Assembly: GCF_902498845.1 (NCBI RefSeq)
Contig: NZ_CABVLM010000004.1
Span: forward strand, 1-64,000
Source: Pseudoalteromonas rhizosphaerae
Lineage (GTDB): Bacteria > Pseudomonadota > Gammaproteobacteria > Enterobacterales > Alteromonadaceae
Direction of reading: 5' to 3'
DNA length: 64,000 nt
This document shows, in pieces, positions 25,305 to 33,299 of the stretch. The position numbers and the translations under genes were made by a program. The number at the start of each line of letters is the position of its first letter. The stretch's first letter is position 1. The notes under the pieces are model-generated. The model ran no database searches. It worked only from the letters and a program-made list of their open reading frames with translations, and was not told where the DNA came from.

Positions 25305-25550
25305 CTAAAACCCAATTAATTCGAGTTGTTGTTCTCGAGGTAGGTTTTTAATAAGCGCCACAGCCAGTTCTTGCGTGCTTTTTACAGGCGGGTTTAAGAA
25401 GTGATCAAACGATTGGGTAATACGAAAAGTAGCGCCGCATTCTTTAGTATTTGTGCACGAGCAATATAAATTAACCACATGCGAGCTTTGCTTTTCACGC
25501 GATGTGATCGTCGCTTTAGCTTCGCAATTTGGACAAGTAACCCGCGCCAT
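25305..25550 (-). CDS. Ogr/Delta-like zinc-finger protein, P2-type phage late activator
   Basis: An 81-aa protein using the internal ATG (the frame extends 3 codons further to 25559). The zinc-finger Cys set is MARVTCPNCEAKATITSREK...LYCSCTNTKECGATFRITQSF, matching P2 Ogr and Delta (CPxC...C-x-N-x2-C-x2-TF). In P2-like phages it activates late gene promoters. No intact phage late genes are nearby, only debris (26022-26256 and 27796-28155), so it is probably a relic, though itself intact. Confidence 0.85.
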   Translation of the reverse strand: MARVTCPNCEAKATITSREKQSSHVVNLYCSCTNTKECGATFRITQSFDHFLNPPVKSTQELAVALIKNLPREQQLELIGF

Positions 25551-25674
25551 AATAACCACCCATCGTTAATAAAAATCACTGTTATTATATACAGTATTGA
25601 TAAGGTTTCCAAAAAGAGTTTAACTATTCAATAGAATGAATGATAAATGTAATTTTACTTTAAATGGAGTTGGT

Positions 25675-25989
25675 ATGAGTATTAGTTATGGTTGGGAAAA
25701 GCTGTATTTGGCAATTGATTGTCTTACAAGTGAAGGAGATCAGACGGGTAGACTTGTCGATGCTGTTTCATTTAATTTAGCGCAAATAACATCAGAGAAT
25801 GACTTACCAGAAAGTCTAAAACTACGATTTGATAATTTAATGGAATCATTTAGAGCAGTTCAGCCAACACAAAATGAAGGTTTGTTTAGAGCAACAATAA
25901 ATTCCTTCAGTGCAATGGAAAGGAAAGCTGCTGTTGAAGAAATAATTAGTTTATACACAGAAATATCTAAACATAGAGAATTAATATAA
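25675..25989 (+). CDS. Hypothetical protein
   Basis: A 104-aa protein beginning MSISYGWEKLYLAIDCLTSEG. The ATG at 25675 is preceded by GGAG at 25666-25669 with 5-nt spacing; a longer frame from 25636 is less well supported. No known domain. It is divergent from the Ogr gene and followed directly by a terminator. Many gammaproteobacterial genomic islands carry small helical proteins of this kind, and I cannot assign a role. Confidence 0.6.
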   Translation: MSISYGWEKLYLAIDCLTSEGDQTGRLVDAVSFNLAQITSENDLPESLKLRFDNLMESFRAVQPTQNEGLFRATINSFSAMERKAAVEEIISLYTEISKHRELI

Positions 25990-26022
25990 TTTTAAGGCGC
26001 GATTTTTTGCGCCTTAAAATCT
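25990..26022 (+). terminator. Terminator hairpin
   Basis: ttttaaggcgc (25990-26000) and gcgccttaaaa (26009-26019) form an 11-bp perfect stem with an 8-nt loop. The A/T flanks make it usable in both directions, serving the small gene upstream. Confidence 0.75.
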
Positions 26023-26256
26023 TAAGCACTCGGTGCTAAATCAAAGTTAAGCTGCAATTTGCTTCCAATTTCAGGATGCCGTGCCACTTCGTCCATCATT
26101 AATTTAATCAGCGGCTTAGTTTCGTTTTTAAAATACATGGCATCGTACTTAGTCGGGTCGCTAAGGCCCGCCGAAAAGTGTGGGCTGAGAACCAAAAGGC
26201 TCCAAAATTCACTCCTCCTCGCCTTCCGCTTTCGTGCAAAAAACGCGTCAAATTGA
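26022..26256 (-). pseudogene. Gene remnant, C-terminal fragment (probable prophage debris)
   Basis: On the minus strand a frame without a start codon ends at TAA 26024-26022. Its last about 50 codons look like real protein: DPTKYDAMYFKNETKPLIK then LMMDEVARHPEIGSKLQLNF and DLAPSA. Upstream of this the frame stays open but becomes Arg/Trp/Cys-rich and loses protein character. I do not recognise the family. The position beside an Ogr gene and before a truncated holin-like fragment on the same strand suggests prophage decay. Confidence 0.5.
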
Positions 26257-26330
26257 CAACCCCAGTGACATGCAATTAATCGCCAGCCAGCCCAGCAAAA
26301 GGATCTGTGAGCAATTTTAAAAAGATCGCG

Positions 26331-26369
26331 TTGTCAAAAAGTGACAATGTTTGACAATAAAGTGACAAC
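26331..26369 (+). promoter_or_regulatory. Phased TGACA repeats upstream of the PapB-like gene
   Basis: TTGTCA-AAAAG-TGACAA is an inverted repeat at 26331-26347, and TGACA recurs at 26342-26346, 26352-26356 and 26363-26367, that is every 10-11 bp on one face of the helix. Similar boxes lie further upstream at about 26253 and 26265. The gene starts 80 bp downstream and encodes a putative DNA-binding protein, so autoregulation is a reasonable inference. Confidence 0.5.
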
Positions 26370-26446
26370 AAAAAGATCATATAGCTGGTGATTTATCTAA
26401 TATTGAAATATCATTAGTTTATTATCAGTTAAGTGATAAATAAATT

Positions 26447-27004
26447 ATGAAATATTTGCATAAAGGCTCACAAAGCCAAGAGCGATTAGATGCACTTTTA
26501 TCGTTTGGTAAAAGCACCAGTGAAGATATAAAAGCAGCACTCAGTGATTACTTAGTTCGCGGTATTAGCAAGACCAATGCAGCAACGCTGAATGGTGTGC
26601 CAGGTCCAAATTTTACAAGAGCGCTTAAGCGCCTTGAAGTTGTTGCAGGGAAATTTGAAAACGCATTAGAAATTGAATGGTACTCACAAAGGCAAAATAT
26701 GAAATTAGAATTAATAAAAGAAAGAATTGACGCTTTATTGATTGAGTTAAACTTACTGTTAGCTAATGAAAGTTTTTCAGATGCAGAGTGGGAAACTCAT
26801 AACGATAGGATAGTTAAAAGGCTAGATCTTGAAATTAACCATATTGGTACAAGCAAACGCACTACTGAGAATGAACATGTGTTTTTGGCCGAAGCATATG
26901 GCGAAGTGTTGAAAATATTAGAAAATAAAGATGAACAGGTAGATGAAAAATTTATCGACTGCATAGATGTGCTTGAATATTGGAAAAGCCAAACACCTAT
27001 TTGA
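26447..27004 (+). CDS. PapB/FocB-like putative transcriptional regulator
   Basis: A 185-aa protein. The N-terminal about 75 residues (ERLDALLSFGKSTSEDIKAALSDYLVRGISKTNAATLNGVPGPNFTRALKRLE, read in two pieces) resemble the PapB/FocB adhesin-regulator domain, where a helix-turn-helix reads HLVxGxSRKxACxxxGVNxSYFSxxLxRL. The C-terminal about 100 residues are helical and unlike PapB, perhaps an oligomerisation domain. Plasmids and islands carry such proteins as copy-number or transfer regulators. Phased repeats upstream support DNA binding. Confidence 0.55.
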   Translation: MKYLHKGSQSQERLDALLSFGKSTSEDIKAALSDYLVRGISKTNAATLNGVPGPNFTRALKRLEVVAGKFENALEIEWYSQRQNMKLELIKERIDALLIELNLLLANESFSDAEWETHNDRIVKRLDLEINHIGTSKRTTENEHVFLAEAYGEVLKILENKDEQVDEKFIDCIDVLEYWKSQTPI

Positions 27005-27209
27005 TTTCACTATTAATAAAGTCTAAATTATTTATTTCAAAATAAAATTTTGTGGCGAAAAGCGAGATACTTTGCTACTTATACAATATAAAGTATGAGG
27101 GACAAATATCCCTATTTCTTGATCAAGCTATATGGTTTTAGCACTAACTTAAATAAAAAGTTATAAGTAGCCCTTAACTATTAGTTATTTTTTATGAGGT
27201 TTTAATTAA

Positions 27210-27659
27210 ATGGATGTTGATGATAAGTTTCTTGAATTGAAAGTAAGACTAAATAATGAATCTATAAAATATCGAAGGCTGGCTAGAGTTCATACGACAC
27301 TAATGTTTTTAATGTACTCAATTTGTATTTTATCTAGTTTAGCTTCAGCTATCCTTGTTGCTTCAGGTGCATTGCCAAATATGTTCCTTGCCTCGCTCAC
27401 AGCTTTACCTGGAGCTGCTATATTATGTACAACTGTTTTTCGATTTAAAGAACATTCTGAATGGCATTATCTTAAAACCAGAAGACTTGAGAACTTCCTG
27501 TATCAGTTAGAATATGAAGGCGTGCCTATATCTGAAGTTAGTAAAATGGTTAGAGAATTTCATGAAGCAATGGAAAGCTCTTGGCCAAGCTTTGGTAGGT
27601 TTAATACTGAAGAATCTACAGAAGACAGAAAGGGCAAAGTTGTTAACACCGCAGGCTAA
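27210..27659 (+). CDS. Two-TM protein, SLATT-like
   Basis: A 149-aa protein with two adjacent TM helices (about residues 29-50 and 55-76). They are flanked by an N-terminal helix with ESIKYRRLARVHTT and a C-terminal part FRFKEHSEWHYLKTRRLENFLYQLEYEG...VREFHEAMESSWPSFG. This plan resembles SLATT/DUF4231-type proteins, which act as membrane pore effectors in nucleotide-signalling defence systems, but the resemblance is weak. No cyclase (SMODS) or SLOG gene is adjacent. It lies between phage remnants, a typical site for cargo genes. Confidence 0.5.
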   Translation: MDVDDKFLELKVRLNNESIKYRRLARVHTTLMFLMYSICILSSLASAILVASGALPNMFLASLTALPGAAILCTTVFRFKEHSEWHYLKTRRLENFLYQLEYEGVPISEVSKMVREFHEAMESSWPSFGRFNTEESTEDRKGKVVNTAG

Positions 27660-27795
27660 AAAGGCATACAATATTACGAATCATAAGAATATGCCATTTT
27701 TGGAAGTTCTAAAGTCTTATTGTGCATAAATAAGTTATACAACACAACTAGGCATCTAAAACTTGTCTGTTGATACAAAAATGAAGTGTTAATCC

Positions 27796-28155
27796 CTAAC
27801 TAGCATTTTTCTTCATATTGCTGCTCTTACCACCCCAAAACGCTCTAAACAATCGCATTAACCCGAGTGTTGAAACCGCAATACCTACAATCACAAATTC
27901 AAAGTACCAGGGCGCGCCATTATAGCCCATGGCCTGCCAGCCCTTGCTCATATAAGGCTGCATGGCCGGTATAAAATGGCACACAAACAAACCCAAAAAG
28001 AATAGAATGATCACTTCATCCATCATTGTTTTGTCGCGGTTCTTTAAAACCAGCAGGTCATAATCAGCGTCGTTTTGCTCGGCTTGCATGCAGCGCTTTG
28101 CTTTAGCATTAAACTGGGCAATATTAAAGTTGTTTTCAGCGCGGGCTAAGTAAGA
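27796..28155 (-). pseudogene. Truncated phage holin-like protein (3TM type)
   Basis: An open frame of about 119 codons whose only early ATG gives 97 aa, but protein-like sequence (LARAENNFNIAQFNAKAKRC) continues upstream to a stop at 28156-28158. Two hydrophobic segments remain: VIILFFLGLFVCHFIPAM and YNGAPWYFEFVIVGIAVSTLG. The layout DEVIILFF...GAPWYFEFVIVGIAVSTLGLMRLF suggests the GTA/3TM holin family with its N-terminal helix lost. It ends where the repeated TPR-like unit begins, consistent with deletion of a prophage. Confidence 0.5.
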
Positions 28156-28168
28156 CTATGACAAAGTT

Positions 28169-28310
28169 ATTAGACTAAAGTCTATAAGTTAATTTTCTTC
28201 ACCTATCGGGTTTAGTTTTATCGTTTGTCGAAATTGAGTCAACACTCTAAAGTTCAGTTGTCGGCAACGCAGACGACATGACACGACTCAAACCAAATAG
28301 GAATATAATC
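28169..28310 (+). promoter_or_regulatory. Conserved 5' leader of the repeated gene, copy 1
   Basis: About 140 bp nearly identical to 30309-30438 and recognisable at about 29030-29146. It contains the palindrome agact-aa-agtct and the hairpin gttg-tcgg-caac about 35 bp before the ATG. All three copies keep tctaaagt...agttgtcggcaac and an AGGAATAT ribosome-binding region. Conservation of the leader across copies suggests a shared promoter or regulator site. Confidence 0.6.
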
Positions 28311-28718
28311 ATGAAACGTTCACTAATCAAAACCATCGCACTTGGCTCATTATTTACTTGCTCAGCGGCTGTTATGGCTGATCAAAGTGATTACAAATTA
28401 ATGATTATTGATAATGCGGCAGCGTCTCAGCCAGTTGAACAATCATTTAATAACTGCGCATTAAATGTGAAATCAAAAAATTATGCACAAGCAGATGAAA
28501 TTTGTACCAAAGCAATTGCATTGCTAAAGCAAAGTAATGGTCCACGTATGAAAGTTCGCGAACTAACGTCATTTGCATTAAGCAACCGTGGTGTGTCACG
28601 TATGATGGCAAACAATGATACGGCTGGTCTTTCTGATTTATACGAAGCGGCACAAATCGCTGATAGCGAAATGGTTTCTCATAACCTGACGCGCGCTAAA
28701 GAGTACCTTTCTCTATAA
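28311..28718 (+). CDS. Small secreted TPR-like protein, copy 1
   Basis: A 135-aa protein starting at ATG 28311 (ATAGGA 7 nt upstream); the longer frame from 28278 would spoil the signal peptide. The signal peptide is MKRSLIKTIALGSLFTCSAAVMA. The mature part has a helical-repeat look (NNCALNVKSKNYAQADEIC, TKAIALLKQSN, SLSDLYEAAQIADSE-like) with two Cys that may form a disulfide. The protein is identical to that at 30439-30846. Function unknown; probably periplasmic, of the kind described as tetratricopeptide-like in Pseudoalteromonas. Confidence 0.75.
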   Translation: MKRSLIKTIALGSLFTCSAAVMADQSDYKLMIIDNAAASQPVEQSFNNCALNVKSKNYAQADEICTKAIALLKQSNGPRMKVRELTSFALSNRGVSRMMANNDTAGLSDLYEAAQIADSEMVSHNLTRAKEYLSL

Positions 28719-28751
28719 GCTATTGCTGTATTGCCAGAAGCGTATTACTAA

Positions 28752-28785
28752 GAAACCCATGTTGATTATTCAATGTGGGTTTTTG
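28752..28785 (+). terminator. Terminator of copy 1
   Basis: aaacccatgttg and caatgtgggtttttt form an imperfect stem (two mismatches) with a T-run, 34 bp after the stop. Confidence 0.65.
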
Positions 28786-28789
28786 CGTT

Positions 28790-29146
28790 TTAATTGGGCA
28801 TTAATTGCCAATTAAGCTTTTGCTAAATTGATGGTTTAAGTGTGACTTAATCTCGCTTATTTAGCTGAAAAACGCGATGCAAATTTTGTATGTTTGTACG
28901 TGTTTAATTTTAGATAAGGCGTATTGCTTGTATTAATGTTTTGTATTCTACCGTTGTTAAACACTCGCTTTAAATTAAAGTAAAACCACTTTTATATCAG
29001 TGCATTAAATATGGTTTTTAGACTGGGTGCTACGGGTTAGTTTTCTTCATCTATTGGTTTTATTTATATCGTTTGTAGAAATTATGCCTGCACTCTAAAG
29101 TGTAGTTGTCGGCAACAAACACGACTAACCTAATAGGAATATTATT
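28790..29146. other. Noncoding gap ending in the third, decayed leader
   Basis: 28790-29020 holds no ORF. From about 29030 the sequence resembles the leaders at 28169-28310 and 30309-30438 (ttttcttca, atcgtttgt, actctaaagt, agttgtcggcaac), with more substitutions. So the third copy has kept its promoter region. Confidence 0.5.
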
Positions 29147-29376
29147 ATGAACAAGCTAAAACGATTTGCACTAAAGCAATTGCACTTTTACAAAAAAGCA
29201 GTGAGTCATAATTTAGAGTACATGAGTTTACAGCATAAAAAGTGATTAACTGCGTACTACCCACGATCACGACCAATAATATAGTTGGCTGTTGTGATCT
29301 ATAAAGCCGCAAAGCTACAGATAGCGAAATGGTTTTATAATAAGCTGGCGCGTGTGAAAGAACCCCTTTTTTATAA
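29147..29376 (+). pseudogene. Decayed third copy of the secreted TPR-like gene
   Basis: The ATG follows a conserved leader and AGGAATATT, but about the first 50 codons are deleted: sequence after the start resumes at the part coding for ICTKAIALL in the intact copies (actaaagcaattgcac). Frameshifts and stops follow, yet the 3' part (gatagcgaaatggttt, gcgcgtgtgaaagaa) is still recognisable. A perfect terminator follows at 29404-29440. Confidence 0.8.
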
Positions 29377-29403
29377 TAATTTAATCGTTATAAACGAAAT
29401 ACA

Positions 29404-29440
29404 AAAAGCCACGTTGGTTAATGCCAACGTGGCTTTTGTA
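29404..29440 (+). terminator. Terminator after the decayed copy
   Basis: aaaagccacgttgg and ccaacgtggctttt form a 14-bp stem. It is very similar to the terminator of copy 3 at 30871-30906 (ccacgtt...aacgtgg), showing that the repeated unit includes its terminator. Confidence 0.8.
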
Positions 29441-29600
29441 GTTTAGTGGCGTTTATTAAATGTATGAAGTTGATAGTACGTTTATTTATGTAAATTTTAT
29501 CTTTATTTTAGGTACGTTTTGTGATTAAAATTGCTAGGTATTTATACCATCCATTGCCTAGAAATACGGCATTTTAATGAATGAAATAAAGGATTAAAAA

Positions 29601-30224
29601 ATGGGTTATGATGTAACTTTTCATGCAATTTCAAAAAGTGAATTAAAAAAATATGTCTTCGATGTTCTAGACGATCCTAGTCTAGCTGCAGAACGATCTA
29701 AAGATATTGACGAAAATGAAGATAATCAAGAGTACATACAAAGCATTTATGACAATATGCTGCAATGGATAAGCTCTTCCCCGCAAAAATGTGACGACTT
29801 TGCTGAAACCTTCTCATTTGCTATTGCAGCAATATCTGGTTACCTTCATGATTTTTATTATTCGCGAAATTTTGCTTTATCTTTCATTGAAGGGGAGCAT
29901 CGAGTGAATTTTCTTAAAAGCTATAATGCAATTAATGATTCGCCACTAAGTAATTATAGAGATGTAAGTGGTGGTGCTATTTCAAGTAATTATTCTGGTT
30001 CAGGTTTTAGTGATGATCCAAAGGCAATTCTAGAGTTTGTAGAAAATCACGAATTAGCTGTAGATGAAGATGCCTTAGATTCTTTAAAAAGATCTTTAAA
30101 TTACTGCATTGACAATGACTTGCTCTTTATTGAAGCGAGTGATCTTGTGGTTCCTTTTACAAATGAGAGTTATACCAACACTAGTAAAATGAAAGCTCAT
30201 TTTCTTGATAACATAACAAGCTAA
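29601..30224 (+). CDS. Hypothetical protein
   Basis: A 207-aa soluble acidic protein starting MGYDVTFHAISKSELKKYVFDVLDD, with an AAGGA 7 nt upstream. The opening MGYDVTFH is shared with a loose group of uncharacterised proteins that I have seen near polymorphic toxin or immunity loci, but I cannot assign a family. Asp/Glu/Ser-rich middle (SGGAISSNYSGSGFSDDPKAILEF). It is inserted between the decayed and intact copies of the TPR-like unit, so it arrived with or after the duplication. Confidence 0.65.
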   Translation: MGYDVTFHAISKSELKKYVFDVLDDPSLAAERSKDIDENEDNQEYIQSIYDNMLQWISSSPQKCDDFAETFSFAIAAISGYLHDFYYSRNFALSFIEGEHRVNFLKSYNAINDSPLSNYRDVSGGAISSNYSGSGFSDDPKAILEFVENHELAVDEDALDSLKRSLNYCIDNDLLFIEASDLVVPFTNESYTNTSKMKAHFLDNITS

Positions 30225-30308
30225 GCTATTAATTCACTCATTAATATGGGGGAATTATGTGTTCACAGTCTGATTTATATGGCTTTTTAATGTGATTGTT
30301 GCTGCATC

Positions 30309-30438
30309 ATTAGACTAAAGTCTATAAGTTAAGTTTCTTCACCTATCGGATTTATTTTTATCGTTTGTCGAAATTGAGCTAACACTCTAAAGTTTAGTTG
30401 TCGGCAACAGATACGACGTAACCAATAGGAATATAATC
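30309..30438 (+). promoter_or_regulatory. Conserved 5' leader of the repeated gene, copy 3
   Basis: Nearly identical to 28169-28310, including the agact-aa-agtct palindrome and the gttg-tcgg-caac hairpin. The differences are scattered substitutions and a small length change. Confidence 0.6.
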
Positions 30439-30846
30439 ATGAAACGTTCACTAATCAAAACCATCGCACTTGGCTCATTATTTACTTGCTCAGCGGCTGT
30501 TATGGCTGATCAAAGTGATTACAAATTAATGATTATTGATAATGCGGCAGCGTCTCAGCCAGTAGAACAATCATTTAATAACTGCGCATTAAATGTGAAA
30601 TCAAAAAATTATGCACAAGCAGATGAAATTTGTACCAAAGCAATTGCATTGCTAAAGCAAAGTAATGGTCCACGTATGAAAGTTCGCGAGCTAACATCAT
30701 TTGCATTAAGCAACCGTGGTGTGTCACGTATGATGGCAAACAATGATACGGCTGGTCTTTCTGATTTATACGAAGCGGCACAAATCGCTGATAGCGAAAT
30801 GGTTTCTCATAACCTGACGCGCGCTAAAGAGTACCTTTCTTTATAA
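30439..30846 (+). CDS. Small secreted TPR-like protein, copy 3
   Basis: 135 aa, identical in protein sequence to the gene at 28311-28718 and differing only at a few silent positions, which points to recent duplication or gene conversion. It has the same signal peptide (cleavage after VMA), the same paired Cys and the same ribosome-binding site. It is followed by a strong terminator of the type seen after the decayed copy rather than after copy 1. Confidence 0.75.
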   Translation: MKRSLIKTIALGSLFTCSAAVMADQSDYKLMIIDNAAASQPVEQSFNNCALNVKSKNYAQADEICTKAIALLKQSNGPRMKVRELTSFALSNRGVSRMMANNDTAGLSDLYEAAQIADSEMVSHNLTRAKEYLSL

Positions 30847-30870
30847 TTGTTTTTATAAACGATTAAAGAC

Positions 30871-30906
30871 AAAACCACGTTAGGCTAAGCCAACGTGGTT
30901 TTTTGT
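30871..30906 (+). terminator. Terminator of copy 3
   Basis: aaaaccacgtt-aggctaagcc-aacgtggtttt followed by TTGTTTTT: an 11-bp perfect stem with a T-run. Confidence 0.9.
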
Positions 30907-31111
30907 TTTTTAAAGTGTTTCTCTTCTGAGCCAACCGTAAAACTCACTTATATGTTATTACTTATACAATTAGAGAAATTATATTTCTTCTTGGTATTTT
31001 AAAACCTGCATTTTGTTCCTGTTACCTTGTATAATACTCGGCTTAACAGGTGTAAACCATTTTTACACTTATTACCAACCCCCCAATATTAAAACAATAT
31101 AAGTAGATTTT

Positions 31112-31450
31112 ATGATTTTTTACCTTATTGGGATAACGATACTCATCATTATTTTGTGCGCTGCTTTGTATATAATTTACAGTAACATGCATAAAAATAG
31201 GATTAATAAATCTAAAGAATACAATGTGTTATTTGATAAAGACACGATTGTAGATGAGTTAATTACCCAGCTAACAGAAAAGAATAAAACCCAAGAAACC
31301 GAAAATGAAGTGCTTAAAAGCAAAGAAGATATTTTAACAACTTTCATCGAGTTGCATCGCTCTGGTAGTTTTTGCGGGCAACTAAGTGAGCAAGAAATTA
31401 TTTACTTTGTTAAGAAAAAATTAGATATGGAGAGTAATAAAAATGGATAG
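31112..31450 (+). CDS. Single-TM coiled-coil protein, partner of the SPFH protein
   Basis: A 112-aa protein with an N-terminal TM helix (FYLIGITILIIILCAALYIIYS, residues 3-24) and a charged helical region (about 40-80: DELITQLTEKNKTQETENEVLKSKEDIL) likely to form a coiled coil. No named family. Its end overlaps the SPFH gene by 8 nt, so the two are translationally coupled and probably act together at the inner membrane. Confidence 0.65.
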   Translation: MIFYLIGITILIIILCAALYIIYSNMHKNRINKSKEYNVLFDKDTIVDELITQLTEKNKTQETENEVLKSKEDILTTFIELHRSGSFCGQLSEQEIIYFVKKKLDMESNKNG

Positions 31451-32792
31451 TCAGCAAGCTGTAACCCCTCAAGGCAATAAGAGTTCTTTTATAAGTCGAT
31501 TTGGTCGTCGTAATGTTATTTTAGTGAGTGCTATTTTTATAGTATTAGCTGTAATTGCTACGCTTATGTCGCAAGTTATTTCATGGAATGAAGCTGATGA
31601 ACGTTTAGTTCATCAATCGGCATTTACGGGTAACTTAACTGTTATCGATCAGGCTGGACCTTATTTAAAAGCTTTTGGTTCTACATCTGCTTATAAAAAA
31701 GTTATTTCAATTAACTTTACTGGCGACAGTAGTGCTACAGCAAGCGCCATTGTGCCGCTAATTCCGATTCGATTTTTAGATACAACAACAGGCGGTGCAA
31801 GAGGGGTGTCGCGATTTAGGTTACCTGGTAATGTGCCTGCTGGTGAATCTGGTTCTTTACGTGGATTACTTAAGATCCATGAAGAGTTTGGTTCGCAAGA
31901 AACCTTGATCTCAAACTTATTAATGCGCGCTACCACTGAAAATGTAAAGGCATCTGCGCGGATGATGTCTGTAGAGCAGCATTATTCTGGTGGTAATGGT
32001 CAATTAAGCCAAGATTTTGCAGATCAACTTACTAATGGTATTTTTGTGACTGAACAAATTATTAGTAGCGGTGAACGTGATAAAACGGATGAGTTAAATA
32101 ATTTGAGTAAACAGCAACGTGTCACGATCAATATCAAAAAGGATTCAGAAGGTAATGCATTACGTAATGCGCCTATTTTAGGTGCGTATGGTATTACAGT
32201 GGTTGACGCCAGTATTATTGATATTGACTACGAAAGTAAGGTTAATGCAAGACTTGAGGCACAAAAGCAAGCGGCTGCTGATGAAGCTTTAGCAAGACAG
32301 AATTTAAAAAAAGCTGAACAACAAGCCCGTACTGAAGTTGCTCTAGGTGAACAAGCGATTGCTAAACAGCGCGCAGAATCAGAAAAGTTAAAAATCAAAG
32401 AACAAATTGATGCTGAACGAGTAAAAGCGAATGCAATTATTTCTGCGCAGCAACGCGTAGCGGTGAAAGCTGAATTGGCTAAAGAGCAAGCAGAGATCTT
32501 AAAACAGCAGCGCTTAGAAGCGATGGGGATGGATGTACTTGCCGAAGCGCGTCAACGAGCTAAATCGGCAGCCCTTGATCCTAAGTATGTGTTTGATGAA
32601 ACACTAAAAGCTGAAGTTAAAATTCAAACTGCTTTATTCACCAGTTTAGGTAATAGTCGTTTAGTGCCTGAAATTGTAATAGGTGCCGGGCAGGGCGAGC
32701 AAAGCAATGGCTCTGAGTTTATGCGCATACTTGCAGCGGATGCAGCATTGAGCTTACAAAAGCGTTTAGATAAAGATAAAAAAACAAAGTAG
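31443..32792 (+). CDS. SPFH/Band 7 domain membrane protein
   Basis: A 449-aa protein with one TM helix (about 25-47, VILVSAIFIVLAVIATLMSQVI), then an SPFH/prohibitin-like domain (about 50-275: TFTGNLTVIDQAGPYLKAFG..., ITVVDASIIDIDYE). A long Ala/Glu/Lys/Gln-rich coiled coil (about 275-385) follows, with a globular tail. SPFH proteins oligomerise into membrane-bound cages and organise membrane domains or proteases. It differs from HflK/HflC and from QmcA in its longer insert between TM and coiled coil. The partner gene is directly upstream. Confidence 0.8.
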   Translation: MDSQQAVTPQGNKSSFISRFGRRNVILVSAIFIVLAVIATLMSQVISWNEADERLVHQSAFTGNLTVIDQAGPYLKAFGSTSAYKKVISINFTGDSSATASAIVPLIPIRFLDTTTGGARGVSRFRLPGNVPAGESGSLRGLLKIHEEFGSQETLISNLLMRATTENVKASARMMSVEQHYSGGNGQLSQDFADQLTNGIFVTEQIISSGERDKTDELNNLSKQQRVTINIKKDSEGNALRNAPILGAYGITVVDASIIDIDYESKVNARLEAQKQAAADEALARQNLKKAEQQARTEVALGEQAIAKQRAESEKLKIKEQIDAERVKANAIISAQQRVAVKAELAKEQAEILKQQRLEAMGMDVLAEARQRAKSAALDPKYVFDETLKAEVKIQTALFTSLGNSRLVPEIVIGAGQGEQSNGSEFMRILAADAALSLQKRLDKDKKTK

Positions 32793-32884
32793 AACAGTAA
32801 ATTGTATTTAATAGCCCTAGTCAACTAGGGCTTTTTTATGTGATTAGCTTTAGTAAACTATAGGCTAACGTCTTGATTTAATAT

Positions 32885-33130
32885 TTAAAACTTTGGACAT
32901 AAAGCGTGATCAAAGCCTTTTTCAGTTAATAAAAAAGTCGCGCTTGGGGTAGCAAAAATATAGCCTTCGTAGTTAAGAAACGCAATTGTGCCTTTAACTG
33001 ATTCGATTTGCTCTGCTGATGCACTTTCTATAATAGCTTTCGGATCTAAATTGACTGGTGTTGGAAACTGCTGATAAAGCTGCTTAAAAATTAAGGTGGC
33101 GATAGTTTTAAAGGTGTCGTTATTTTTCAT
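32885..33130 (-). CDS. Small hypothetical protein
   Basis: An 81-aa soluble protein: FKTIATLIFKQLYQQFPTPVNLDP, then EQIESVKGTIAFLNYEGYIFATPSATFLLTEKGFDHAL. The second half has the helix-then-wing look of a winged-helix fold (IAFLNYEGYI...FLLTEKG). It is convergent with the SPFH operon. No function is assigned; it looks like a small conserved protein rather than a chance frame. Confidence 0.6.
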   Translation of the reverse strand: MKNNDTFKTIATLIFKQLYQQFPTPVNLDPKAIIESASAEQIESVKGTIAFLNYEGYIFATPSATFLLTEKGFDHALCPKF

Positions 33131-33299
33131 TTTTTTGCTCTTTGGTGTTTATGTGTGCTGCTAATGCATTATTGTAACTCTTTCTATTTAAAGAGTAACT
33201 GCCACACTTACCTGTTGATCCTAAAATAATACGCGGTTAAATAGCGATAGAGTTGCAGGTAACTCATCGCTATATCATGAGCTGGTGCTGTATTACTTG

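Noticed and set aside
25394..25612. Minus-strand 72-codon frame overlapping the Ogr gene
   Set aside because: The overlapping frame has the conserved zinc-finger cysteines; this one is its shadow.
26059..26256. Plus-strand 65-codon frame
   Set aside because: It is antisense to the minus-strand remnant that ends DLAPSA, which has the better protein character.
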